NCBI GenBank assembly: GCA_949357655.1
Contig: CASHTG010000019.1
Location: 1,860,001 to 1,924,000, forward strand
DNA length: 64,000 nt
Source: Parascedosporium putredinis
Lineage: Eukaryota; Ascomycota; Sordariomycetes; Microascales; Microascaceae
Direction: 5' to 3'
Shown here: positions 10,417-22,737 of the stretch, piece by piece
Layout: the number at the start of each line of letters is the position of its first letter
Numbering within the stretch: position 1 is the stretch's first letter
Program-made: the position numbers and the translations under genes
The notes under the pieces: generated by a model
Told to the model about the DNA's origin: nothing
The model's database searches: none
Seen by the model: the letters and a program-made list of their open reading frames with translations, nothing else

Positions 10417-12619
10417 ATGTCCTCGGGACGTCAATCCAACCCGCCGGTAAGTCGAGAAGAACCCCCACCACCCTCTCAGGACGCACAGGGTGTCTTTTTT
10501 GGGAGGGGAATTCCCTACGATCGTCCTCCCCATTGCTAACATGCCAATCTGCCCGATCTAGTCTTCGGCCCACCCGCCGACCGCCGCCGACTCATCCTCC
10601 GATCAGCCCCCAACCCCATCCCTCCACAGACCCCTAACCCGAGGCAAACCCACACAGGCGCGTCCACCTTGCCCATGCGCCACATTTCCCTTGACCGAAT
10701 TCTACAAGGATCCTCTGATATTCCCTCCGGCCAGCCCCGGACTCCGCCTCGCCCTCGCGTTCCGAGACCGCAACCTCCTCTCACCCGCCGTGTTTCCGGC
10801 TCTCGCGGCCTCCCGCACGCCGTCTCCCGGACCGGGCAGCACATTCCGTCACGTACCACAAAGCTGAGCGAGAAGCTCGTGCTTCTTCCCGAGGCCGACG
10901 AGGACGATATACCTGAAGATGGGGAGTCCGAAGGCGCCACCGCCCGCCGTTTGGTCGATGCTGAGAATAGACCCTGCGGGATGAGGAGCGAGATGTGCTG
11001 AAAAAGCGCGGAGGCATCCGCGGCAAGAGCTATGCCGAGCGCCTCCCCAAGGTCCAGCGTACGGAAAAGGTCTCCAGGCTTACCGCCTATTGCACGGCCC
11101 AGTCCTTCAACATGAAGCAGACGACCGAGTTCTTGAAGCAGCACCACGAAGCTAGGACAAAACTGTACGACGATTGCCTTTACGTCATTTACGCTTTACC
11201 CTTGCTCCCCGGCTCCGACGGATACCGTGTGAGGAGCCGAGCAGTCATGAGGACCCCGGGGACGGGAAAGACGGTCGTCGACCTTGAGATTGAGCGGAGT
11301 GAGCAAGACGGCCATCGTGGGTATTTTGACGGGTTTCAGTTTCAGCAGGAACAGGAGGCCACGACTCCCAAACCCACAACCACCACGGCTATCCTAATGG
11401 AAACGATCATGAGGGCGCCATGGATGACAACATGTCCTATGGCTCGGAGGCTACCTCCCCCAATCCCGTCAACCGCCTCGTGACCGACGCCAAGAACTTT
11501 GCCGAAATGTTTGTCTTTTCTTACGGTGTCGTAGTGTTTTGGAACTTCACCGAGAACCAAGAGCGTGATGTTCTTGCCGACCTCACCTTTGCCGAGAACA
11601 AGACGGGTGCCGCCCTACTCAATCGGCCTCTCGATCAAGATGACTATGAAACCGAAGAGTTCCACTTCGAATACAACCCGGAAGCGAGGCAGCCTCGCAT
11701 CTTCAACGATATGATTACGCTCCTGCCCAGATTCGACCACATGATCAAGCTTACCATTAGCCACGCCATCGCCCAGAGCACAAAACTATGTTTCTTCGAG
11801 GAGCGCATGTCCCAAACCATGCTCAACGCCCAGCACGTACCCAAGGACCTGGCGCAAACCGGAATTCTCAAGATGGGACGCACTGAGATTGTCAGGATCC
11901 TTGGCCAGCTATTCAAGAGTCGCGTAGACATTAACCTTTGTAAGTTTCCATTTCTCCTTCCTCCTCCCTTCGCCAGTGTGAATCTTTCCCACTGCACCCG
12001 ACCACGCCCTGGTGTTGTTAACCATTTGGCCATCACCACCTTTAGCTTCTGTCGTGCTCGACGTGCCCAACTTCTTCTGGGACGCGGAGCCCACCCTGCA
12101 CCCTCTCTACGCTGCCACCCGCGAGTATCTAGAAATTGATCACCGCACCAAGGTTCTCAACGAGAGATGCCGCGTCTTCCTTGACCTGGCCGAAGTCCTC
12201 GCGAGCTCCGTGTCCGACTCCAAGATGAGCCACATCACCTGGATCATCATCATTCTCATCGCCATCAGCATCGCCGTTACCGTGACCGAGGTCTTTTGCG
12301 CTTCGCCATCCTGGAAAAGTCGAAGCGCGAAGGTGGTGGCGGCGGTGGCGGCGACCGCCCTGAAGCACGCCCCCTTGCCCTGCTCGAGAACGACACCCTC
12401 TCCACGGATCTCACCCGCTCCCTACCGCACCTAGCAGTCGTTGGGCCGGATGGTACCCCGCCCGCGTCGGATAGGGCGGCCGTCGAGGCCGAGATGGGCC
12501 GGCTGCTGGGCGGCATGACGGTCGAAGAGTTGAGAAGGTGGACCGCCATCTTGTCTGACGAGCAGATGGAAGGCATCTGTGGCGGCTCCGCATTCCGCTC
12601 CGAGCTCAAAAGGCTTTGA
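10417..12619 (+). CDS. RMD8: DUF155/RMND1-like membrane protein, RMD8/Sif family
   Basis: Exons are 10417..10446, 10562..11939 and 12046..12619, about 661 residues. Introns have GTAAG donors and branch sites GCTAAC and GTTAAC. A disordered Ser/Pro-rich N-terminus is followed by the conserved RTTKLSEKLVLLPE block. A DUF155 (RMND1/RMD1/RMD8) domain follows, marked by TAYCTAQSFNMKQT, FVFSYGVVVFWNFTENQE and FWDAEPTLHPLY. A hydrophobic segment near the end (ITWIIIILIAISIAVTV) is the usual single C-terminal membrane anchor. Yeast RMD8 is linked to sporulation, and the biochemical role is unknown. Four frame breaks are each healed by one base: C run 10607-10611, 10972-10974, 11357-11358 and T run 12294-12297. 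With these repairs all exon phases close. Confidence 0.85.
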
Positions 12620-13422
12620 GTGAGAGATGCTCTTCTTCGTCTTCATCGTCTCTCTCCCTCCTTCCCTTTCTTCATCGTCCCCGTTCATTGTCCTCCGAAG
12701 TCTTCCTTCTCTTCCGAATCTAGTTTTTCTCGATTTTATGACTTGGACTTGCTTACACATACAGCGACAGCACGGCAATTTGGTCCCAGGCATTTTCAAT
12801 TTCCCTTTTCGTCTCCTTCTTCTTCTTTGTTTCCTTGGGTTTCTCCTTTTTATGTCCCCCTTTTATAGGAAAAGTTGTCTGGCATCGGTCGGCATATGTA
12901 GAACACCTGTTAAATATGAAATGAAGCTGGGCCTCGCGGCCGCCATGATTTTACTCTCAGTTCCACGCTCACATCTTACACTCTACGTTTGACTTCTTAA
13001 TGTTGAACGTGGGGTCTGCATTTGCCTTTTATCTAGGCATTGCGTTTATATATGCTCACTAAACCCGACGAGGAGTCGGTGATGGAACTCCAGCAATGCG
13101 ATGGTTGGATGCACTAAAGGAACAAGATTACATTTGACTGCATGGTCCTTGATTCGCCTCATCTCTTGGTCTCCAAAGCCTTCACTTGCAATGTCTCCCC
13201 TCCTTAGCTTTCCACGCCACATATAGAAAAAGAAAACGGTAGAATGGTCTTCCGCGACCCTATATATATTTACGAATAATTGCAGAATAAGATACAGGTA
13301 TGGCTCAAAAGAAAGCGGGGGTAAGAAGCCGACAAGAATAGAGAAAGATCAAGAAAGGAAAACAGTAATGGGGTATATGTATAAGAATCGCTTAGTAGCA
13401 AGAGGGTTAGATCTTTGCTGTT
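12620..13422. other. Convergent spacer, no gene seen
   Basis: A 3'-to-3' spacer between the RMD8-like and CCC2-like genes. It is T-rich near RMD8 and otherwise featureless. Confidence 0.5.
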
Positions 13423-16400
13423 TTACACCTCGGCCTGCTCCAGCGTCTGGAGAGGTACGTAGCCCTCGCCCCTCCTCTCCGTGCGACGGCCAAGAAGATC
13501 CTTGACCCAGGCGCGGACGCCCCAGGACCCGCGCCTCCTAAGCTTGCCTCCCTTGCTGGCGAGCGCGTCATTCATGTATGATGGCCTCTTCCAAAACTTG
13601 AGAAGGAGAGAGGATGCTACAACGGAGACACTGCTGCAGGCCATGGCGGCGCCCGAGGCCATCGGGTGAAGGTGAAGGCCAAGGGGCAAGAAGAGCCCCA
13701 TGGCAAAAGGAAGACCAACAGCATTGTAGAGGCAGGCCCAGGCGAGATTGAGCTTGATGCGGTTGAAGATGTGGCGAGCGAGATGGAGCGAGGCGGGTAT
13801 GTCCATGAGCTCTGTGGGGCGCATGAGGACAACGTCGGCCGCTTCCATGGCGACATCTGTGCCGCTCGCCATGGCGATGCCCACATCGGCGGTGGCTAGA
13901 GCAGGCGAGTCATTGATGCCATCTCCGACCATGGCAACAACCTCGCCACGCTCTTGGATTTCACGGATAATTTCCTGCTTCTGGTCTGGCGAGACTCCGG
14001 CCCAGACCTGATCTTCGGGGATGCCAACAGCGCGCGCAACAGCGAGTGCGGTAGAGCGTTGGTCGCCAGTCACCATGGCCGTCTTGACACCCATCCTGTG
14101 CAAAACAGCAATGGTAGCTGCGGCGCCTTCCTTGATGGTATCGGCCAAGCAGATATAGCCAGCGAAATCTCCGTTGATCGCGATGAAGATATTGGTCGTG
14201 CCCGTGGAAGGACCCTTGCCTACCGAGCCTCCAGATCCGACGAGCTCAGATGCATTAACAGCTTCTTGTGGAACAGAAACGCCATTTTCCTTGAGAAATT
14301 TTACGTTGCCGACAAGCACGCTCAGGCGCTCACGGTCACCGTTGAGGGCAGGCTCGACTTCGGCACTAATGCCCTTGCCGACAACAGCCTTGAAATTACC
14401 AACGCTGCCCTCGATCATGCCGTCAGATCCAACACCGAGATGCTCCTTGGCCGCGGCAAGAATCGCTTTTCCTACAGGGTGTTCGCTTCCCATTTCCGAG
14501 AGGCCCACAACGGCCCACCACAGACGGGTCTTTAGGGAGCTAGCGGACCACGTAGGTGTCAGGTCGGCCTTGGCAACGCTCATCTTTCCGTGCGTGATAG
14601 TGCCGGTCTTGTCTAGAACAACCTGGGTGACCTTTGTCGTCGTCTCAAGAGCCGCACCACCCTTGACAAGGATACCATTCTCGGCTCCAACACCAGTACC
14701 AACCATGACGGCGGTGGGGGTAGCAAGGCCAAGAGCGCAAGGGCAGGCAAACACAACGACGGAGATGCATAGTTTGAAGCAGACCATGACCTTGCCACCG
14801 CTCTCATCCTTGAGGAAAATGGCCGGCGGGTTGGGGAGAACGTGGCTGAGCACCATCCAAGAGGCAAACGTCAGGAAGCCGAGAACTAATATGCACGGAA
14901 CAAAATAGCCGGCAATCAAGTCGGCCAGGCGCTGAATTGGTGCGCGCGTGGTCTGGGCCTCTTGGACGAGCTTAACAATCTGGCTGAGTTGAGTATCCCT
15001 ACCCGCGCGGGTAACGCGGAAGTCAACTCGACCATGACCGTTGACGGTACCTCAATCATGATGCTGCCCTTTTTCTTCTCCACGGGCATGGCCTCGCCCG
15101 TCACCATGCTCTCGTCAACGTAGGTCTCGCCGCGGACAATGATACCGTCGGCGGGGATCTTATCGCCAGGCCTGAGTATGACGATGTCTCCAACCTGGAT
15201 CAACTCAGTAGGGATGATCTTTTCCTCCGACGCGTTTCCGTCACTTGCGGGGGTTTTAGCGTCATCCTTCATTTTTGCTTCTGTGGATTTATCCCACTGC
15301 TCGGCTGCCTTCTCAGCCGCGATGGGATCGGCGTAAATTGTCGCCATAGAAGGAGCCAGAGACATGAGCCGCGAGAGGGCCTTGGATGTCTGGCCCTTGG
15401 CACTATTTTCGACAAATCTTCCGAGGGTGATGAAGGTGATGAGCATAGTGCTAGTATCGAAGAGAATGCTTGGTCGTGTGTGAGGGGGAGCAAATGGAAA
15501 CGATCATGGCGAAGATACTGAAGAAGAAGGCGCACGACGTGCCAAGGATAACGAGCACGTCCATTGTGGGCGACTTGTGCTTGATCGATCGATACGCAGA
15601 AATGTAGAAGCGCTTCCCAATCCCAAACTGAACGGGGATTGTTAATATCAAGCAGATCAAATCTCCAAGGTAGAGACCAGGTATGATGACCAAGCTACCA
15701 AAATCCAGGGGTGGATCATGGGCAGGACCATGCTCAGGATGAAGACAGGGACGGCAAAGCAGAATGATGTCCTGAAAGCAGTTCGCCACTCGGTAATTTC
15801 CCGCGTTTTAGCAAGGGACTCTAGCTGCGCGTTGTTATCCTCGTTATCGGCCACCAGGGCATTTAGGCCTTGGCCTTCAATGACCTCAACTATGGCGCGT
15901 AGGCCGATGAGCGCGGGTTTGTGCACAACCGTGAGACGAGAAGATGGCAGGTTGACGGAAGCCGAATAGATACCAGGCAAACCAAGCAACGTATTTTCAA
16001 GTAGAGTGGCCTCTGGAGTGCTTATGGTGCCGTAAAGCTTGAGATGTGCCGTAGAGTTGCCTCCAGTCTGGTCGTCGCATTGAGCAACGGTGGTTAAGAC
16101 GGTGGCGCCGAACCCCTATCCTCGATAATTTCGGCAATTTGATCCGCAGTTAGTTTGGAGGTGTCATGGGTGATGACTGCGCGCTCGGCTAGAAGGCTGA
16201 TATTGAAGCGGAGAAGACCATCAAGATCCGCAAAACCACCTTCCACTGCAGATGTGCAGGCCCCGCAAGTCATGCCTTCGACGGCCACAGTTGTTATAGC
16301 TACGGTCCCCTTGGGCTCGGCGCCACCTAGGGCGCTCGCGGCCGTCTTCACGCTACTTATTATCGTGGCATCAAATCCGCGGTCTTCGATAATCGAGGCA

Positions 16401-16992
16401 ATCTTTTCCGCGCTCAGGAGGTCCGCGTCGTGCTCAATAATCGCCCTTTCGGCAAGCAGGGATATATTGAAGGTATGTAGGCCAGGGACATCTTGGAAGC
16501 CAGCTTCAACGGCAGATGTGCAAGCGCCACAGGTCATACCCTCGATGCCAATTGTGGTCGTCGTGGAAGGCTTCTCGTCGAGGGTAGAGGAGTGGCGAGG
16601 GAACAGAGGGCTCGGGAGATCGGTGGCAAGAACATCAGCGTCGAAACCTCGGTCTTCGATGATCTCTTGAATCTGTTCGGCGGATATCGTCTGGGGTCGT
16701 GCATAATTACGGCTCGCTCCATGACGAGACTGACGGATACGTTGCCCACGCCGGCGACGTTCTTAAAACCCGACTCGACGGCAGAGGTACAGGCGCCACA
16801 ACTACACATGGCGATGGCGATAGTTAATACTAAGCTTTTCTTGGTTTGGGTTCACGGTCGGGCTCTGGGTAAGAAGGATACTCACGTCATACCGCCAACT
16901 CTCAAAGTGGTGGTCGCCATATGCGGTGCGGAAAGAGACGGTCTCCGACCGTCGGTGTCCACACCAGGGACTTGAATGTACGCAGGAGCCAT
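13423..16992 (-). CDS. CCC2: Copper-transporting P1B-type ATPase, CCC2/ATP7 type
   Basis: Exons are 16992..16886 and 16801..13423, about 1163 residues. The enzyme pumps Cu(I) into the late secretory pathway to metallate oxidases. Three HMA domains carry MTCGACT, with Cys pairs at 37/40, 127/130 and 215/218. The intron splits the first of these. A fourth HMA-like stretch (about 285-350) has no CxxC. Downstream are the TGEAMP actuator loop, the CPC transmembrane motif (about 724-726), the DKTGT phosphorylation site (about 768), SEHPVGKAI and the GDGINDSPAL hinge. These make a P1B-1 copper pump. Five frame breaks occur: 16693-16696, 16111-16112, 15700-15703, 15484-15488 (two bases missing) and 15050-15051. 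All are healed by added bases, and the result matches the family over its full length. It is divergent from CSN7. Confidence 0.92.
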
Positions 16993-19900
16993 TGTGATGT
17001 GTTGCGTGGCGAAGCAGCCGACAAGTTTGCGAAATTCGACGAAAAAGCTCACGAGAGAATACGCAAAAACCAGCAGAAGGCCGAACGAGCAGGTTTATGT
17101 AGTCCGTTGCCTGTCCCAGAAAAAGTGAAACAAGGGGCCTTGGCCTGAAGATGGAGAATACCAAGCGCTACCGCTCCGACACACAGAGCATTTTTCGGTG
17201 ATCGCGAGACTCGGATGAGAGTAGATAAAGGGATGAAAGGGAAAGAAAAAAAAAAAAAAGGGGGAATAAGACGACTGAAGGGATCGCGGGTTGTCAGAAA
17301 GAATAAAAAGAGCGGCTGCGCCAGGCAATGCCACCAAGAGGGAAGGGTGGGTGGAAAGAGGTATATGTATGGGTATGGTATGGGGAAGGAAGGTATGCAC
17401 GACAGGTCAAGGTTGGAGGCTTGAAGAAAGGGACCGCACAAAAGGTACCGGGTCGCCAGGGAGCACTGGTGACAGAGCAATCAGCCGGTGCGAGTAATGC
17501 CGGGCCTTACTGGTTCCCCACAGCATCAGCTTGACAACATCAATGTGTGACGATGGTCTGGTTGGCTTCAGGAGGTGTGGGAGGCAAGGTATAGTTGTTT
17601 GGGTAAAAGTCAAACGCAGACGTGCATTTGGTCTCGCGAGCGGAAAATTCACAAATTTTAAAGTACGAATAGATGGGAATTGATGTCTTAATTAATCCTA
17701 GCCGGGATCTTCGGGGGTGGCTTGTTGGCGGAAGAAGATATATCTGGGGTCACTCAGTGTGTGTGTATGGCCTCTTGCTGCCAAGGATGCCAGAGTACAT
17801 TCCACTTGTATACGCGACACTGATTAATCCATCAATCTCCTCCGTGGCCTCTGTCCATGTACCTGCACTGCTGGGGAGTTGCCAGACACACGAGACAGCA
17901 ACGCAACAGAGACGAGATCCTTACTTTTGCACGGCAAATGGCTCCTCCCTCTCTCCCCAAGCGTGCCTGCGTGAGTACAAGTAGTGTATGCTCGTTCAAA
18001 CATCTACCAATGATACCAACCCCAACCCATACAGGGGAAGCAGCGATATTTTTTTCTGACGGACTGAGGAAGTCTGTCCCTTGGCCTTGGGAGGGAGTGA
18101 TCCACTAGCATGGCGCACGGCTGGCCACCACGGACGCTAAAACACTCTCAACCTACGGCGAGACAACAACAGGAGATGGTCCACCCGGGAGTCCGCAAGC
18201 TCCACCCTCGAAACTTTGGCAACGTGGGCCCAGAGCAAGAAGCAACGAAGAAAAACACTAGCCATGCACCCTTGTCGCTGACCCTGAGATAAGCCGCTTC
18301 ATTCTGCCACTAAGAATGGATGAGAGAGCAAAGGCTATCAGAGAGGAGGAGAAAAGAGATGCCCCCATAGCATTAGCGCGGCTGTCAGTTTCTATCTCTC
18401 TATCATCGTTGCGATGCAGATAGGCAAATAACTATTCAAGCCCTCGTCGAGCTTCGGTGTTACGAGGGAAACCATCGGCACCAGTGACGCCTTTGGCTGG
18501 GGACAGTTTTGATGGGGCTTCTCACCTCCACTGTGTCCTTTTCCTCAACCCATGGATGTATGTACAAGAATGAACCACAATCCCGGTCTGGAACTTGCGC
18601 CATCTTCGACGGGCAACTGCGAGCGACTACGAAGTATTTGCGAGGACAGGACACGCCACATGGTGCGGACCCTTGACCTCTGCCCGCTTCCATCCCCTTT
18701 CCGATTTCCATCCCGCCCCTCCAGCCAGTCGAGCGGAGTAGTGGTGTCTCTTGGGCCCAGTGGCTGACGAAGCACCCCCGAATACAACATCCCATCTAGA
18801 TCTTAGGGCAAGTCCAGAACCGCGGGCGCAATATTGGCATTCTCTGGCCTGGTCCGTTTAGTAAGCGCCACTGGTGAAGGGGGTCACAAGAAAAGTTAAT
18901 TTCCCCGGAGAGGTAGGCATGCTTGGTACTTGCACACTATAGGAGAGTTTGCCCCCAAGAGAGTGGCGATGGCGGAAAGCAGAGGGGCAACGGAGGTTTC
19001 CCGGCGGTCTTCATCGTAGACCACTAGTCGATGACCGAGTTCGTACCTAGCTATTTCTTTGACGTACTTGACTGGCGGCCTTAATAATGCCCAGGGACAA
19101 GATGCAACAATAACTGCAGCGTGTATGCTTGGTCGGTCCATGTCCAACCGCGAAACCCCATCTCGGCTTTTTACCCGGACTTTTATATGCTCCAACTATG
19201 TATTCTCTCATGTCCTTCCTTGTCGCGCTTGTTATCAGCGGGGCAGTCGACAACCCCCATTGTGTGTACATACTTTACACCTGCAATTGAATGGATTGAT
19301 GGCTGCGGGAATAGATCCATTGCATGACCTCCCACCTCATTCTCCCCAGACTAGAAGCTCAACCATGTCCCACCGCCTGCGCGTGACTCAATATTGTTTT
19401 TCGCGCACGCCCACCACCTCGCCTTGATGTCTGAAAAAGGCTTTGTCGAGAAAAGGCAGCCGACTTCCTCAGTAGATACCAAAGATTTTGGTCCTCTCCC
19501 ACATTACTTGGTATATCTATTCGGAATACGGCACCCTCGCCCAACGTCCGCGCGGCGCGGCTCGTTTTAGTGTCGAGAAAACCTTTTGTTTCAAGCTTGG
19601 CACACATTGGAGTCTCCCAGCCCCTCGGGGAACACTGGTCGAAACTGATCTCAGGCACCCCACCCTCGTGCGAAACGGTGCGGGCGACCAAATTACCACC
19701 AGGAAGCAGGGATTAGCTCTCCCCCTTGGTGAAGCAGATGCGATGTGACTTCACGGATGACCTTCTGAGCCCCAAACCCGCACAAGCTGGGCGTAAAAGT
19801 CAGCACCCCCTGTATTCCATGAGTAATGCCTGAAGCCACCTCGGCGGCACATAACTGGCGCGGCATCTTTAAAAATAGTCAATGGAGGCCGTGCCCACCA

Positions 19901-21060
19901 ACAGTCGATGCACAAAGCGGCGGACGGATGGGAATAGACTTATTTCCATTGCTGACAACAGCGCATCGTAAGGATTCGGAGGCTTAGTACTTCGTAGTTT
20001 CGTGGCCCTTTCGATTAAGGAATCGGGGTCAATCGCCTTCGTCCCGAAGAAAGGAAGACTGCTGCTAGTCAGCTCACCCCTTAGTAAGGCCGAGATGATG
20101 CTGCTGGGACACGAAGCCTCCACGGGGGCGCGAGGAGGCCTTTCATCACGGAATGCCACAACTTTGAGTCTAGAGCCATGCGCTTGATGCTGATCTCTTC
20201 CAACAAACTCCGACATCGTCAGTCGAGGTTGAGGCCAGCCCCGAGGATCGCCAATGACGCGATCTCTGTAATCTCGTTCGCACGATCCCCTGTCCGCCAC
20301 AACATGCGCGGGTAGGGCGTTCAAATGCTTCCTTTGCTACAGAAAATCCGGGGCTAGATTGTAACCAACGAATTCTCATCCTGCACCTCTGTCGATCTCC
20401 TTGGGCTATTCAGCTTCCTCAGCCCCAGGGCTGCCCACTTGGCGTGGGTAGGTTCGGCGAATTTGAGTGATGCAATCGCCCTCGTCTACGCCACCTGAAA
20501 TCCCCTGCTGCCAGCATTTGAACCCCACTAGCCGCCTTCATACCCCCTCTCTCAAGTACTCCGAGCCATTGCTTCCCTGAGGATGAAACAACAGGCACCT
20601 ACAGTGGGTGTATCAGGGAAGCGCTACCGCCTGTAGGAGCTTTGGAGGGCGTGTTCAGCCAGTGATAGACGACGGAGGGCTGAGCAAAGAGCCCCGCATC
20701 GCGCCAACAGAGTGCACCCACCCACAACTCACACACACATTGATGAAGCACACACATTCACGCACACAGACTCACACACGCTCGACACACGCTCGCCAGA
20801 CATCCCTATGTAGAGCAGCCTTATTGGGCCAAACGTCTGCCTGGTTTCAGCCTCGCACAACGTCGCTCTTCGCAACTTTAGCACTAATAATTTGTCCCAG
20901 AGCTTGATTGAGCTTTGCACTGAGGAGGAGTAGCCCAGCTCTGGCACTACCTGACGGTCGGCCCAGGCCCCACCCTTAAGCTCCCCTCCCTCCCTGAGTC
21001 CCTCTCACGGAACCCCACGCCCGGCCTTGAAGTGGCGGCACGCACGCTCAAATCCGCATC
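16993..21060. other. 4.1-kb gene-free divergent region (CCC2 / CSN7)
   Basis: The longest region without a supported gene. It contains an A13 run near 17246, and CA-rich simple sequence at about 20728-20790. It also has two copies of the 9-mer TACGAAGTA or its reverse complement (18628, 19988). One 151-codon minus-strand frame (19869-20324) has no recognisable product. No transposon or RNA gene was recognised. Confidence 0.45.
20728..20790. repeat. CA-rich simple sequence
   Basis: An imperfect run of CACACA units with interspersed TTCACG and GACTC, about 270-330 bases upstream of the CSN7 start. Confidence 0.6.
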
Positions 21061-21986
21061 ATGGAGCAAACCAAGGCCCTCAATGCGCTTGAGGTAGGAG
21101 ACACACGAGGCAGCCCTAGCGCACACCCCCAGCAACTGTTCTCAGCGGGTGATGCGTCCGGAGATTCTGCGGCCTGGTGCTAACATGGTAGCTTCAGCCC
21201 TTCCTCGCCCTGCACAAGAGCGCGACCTCTCCCATCGCAGCCGCCGACCTGGTCACCCGCGCGACCTCTGCTCCTAACACGTACCTGTTCTCTGAACTCC
21301 TTCATACCCCAGCAGTTCAATCCCTCGCCTCCTCTCCCGATCACGGCCCTTTCCTCACGCTTCTCCAAATCTTCAGTTATGGCACGTACGCCGACTATCG
21401 GTCTACCGCGGGCCTCCCCAAGCTTAGCGATGCACAGACTCTTAAGCTCCGGCAACTCTCCCTCCTTACCCTCGCCCGTGATAGGCGGAACCTCACGTAC
21501 GAGAAGCTCGCGGCGAACTTGGAGTTGGCATCGCCGCGGGACCTCGAAAACCTCGTGGTAACTGCCGTGTACGCCGGTCTCCTCGACGCTACGCTTGATC
21601 CACACCGTCAGGTCGTACAGGTCAACAGCATTGCACCCCTAAGAGATCTTGCCCCTGGCGCAATCCCACCCATCATGGACAAGTTAGGTGCCTGGTCAGA
21701 CAGATGCGGCTCAACCCTCGCGGAGCTTGAGGCTGAGATCCAAACCATCAGAAACAAGGCTACTCAGCGCCAAAAATTGCAGGAGCATAACGAGAAGGAA
21801 GTTCAGAGACTCATCGCTACATTGAAAGATCCCGGCTTAGAAGCCGGCGGGAAGAAGTCCGCCGCCGCAAAGGGTCTGCGCTTTGGGAAGAGAGGCCCGA
21901 TTGATGATGGTGTTGAGGAAGCTATGGACGTCGATATCGACGATGACGCTAGCGGCAAGGTTCGCTCGAGTCGGCGTAAGCTCTAG
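21061..21986 (+). CDS. csn7: COP9 signalosome subunit 7
   Basis: Exons are 21061..21093 and 21198..21986, and the product has 273 residues. The COP9 signalosome removes NEDD8 from cullins, and subunit 7 is a PCI-domain scaffold. Seen: a short first exon encoding MEQTKALNALE, then PFLALHKSATSP, SAPNTYLFSELLHTP, the helical GTYADYRSTAGLPKLSDAQTLKLRQ repeat, and the winged-helix part (LELASPRDLENLVVTAVYAGLLDATLD). A coiled-coil C-terminal helix and an acidic, then basic, tail follow. The acceptor ending CTTCAG was chosen because it gives the family-like NALEPFL junction. The alternative GTAG six bases earlier would add two residues in frame. The frame is clean. Confidence 0.92.
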
Positions 21987-22737
21987 AATCGTGGGACCTC
22001 CATACTTATGTACACTGCCGTGTTAGCATAAGGCATGAAACCCTCCTCCCACCTAAGCCCAACAAGTGTATGTGTATATGAATACAGGCACCTTCATGGG
22101 CACATAGTTGGCGTTCTGGAACCTCTATATCCACTAGGTGAACAGAACCTCGGATACATGCACATTATTGATTAGAACCTAGAAATCATGAACGCCTCTC
22201 AAGATGACCAAATATCTTGGTTCCTCCAAGGTGATATATGTGTCTCGAGGCCATACTCTCGTTTCTGTGGCTCAACACCTTCAAAGACCTTCAGTTTCTT
22301 GCCTTGTCACCATAATATTGATTCACATAGCACGGGACAGGTGAGAAATCCTAGACATTTGTAAACGAAATGGGTGAATGACTACCTAGCGAAGAAAGAT
22401 TACCGTAAAAAAAAAGAAAATTTGAAAACACGCCATTGTTACCAATACGCCTTACTTGCCTACCGCCGTATCCTGCTACCTCAGCTAAGCCAGTATTTGA
22501 TCCCATTACGAATTTTCTTTCGCCTAAACCTGGTATAATTCATCAAACCCACAAGAAACGACCAAAAACGCAGAGCAAGGCAAAACAATAAAGTGATCAT
22601 GAGCTCGTGAAACTCCGAGGTCCATGGGCATCCCGGTCAGGTGACAAACGTGTTGACAGTTGGGGGTGGTGGAGGAGGAGGGGGACTCCCGCCTACCTCC
22701 TAACTCAACGCACAGCGTCAACATTACAAGACATTGT
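21987..22737. other. Convergent spacer, no gene seen
   Basis: The 3'-to-3' spacer between CSN7 and RAX1. It is AT-rich, with a short A run near 22409. Nothing else is visible. Confidence 0.5.

Noticed and set aside
19869..20324. 151-codon minus-strand open frame in the CCC2-CSN7 spacer
   Set aside because: No domain or motif recognised, and the length is not exceptional for stop-poor GC-balanced sequence. It is kept only as a remark on that spacer.
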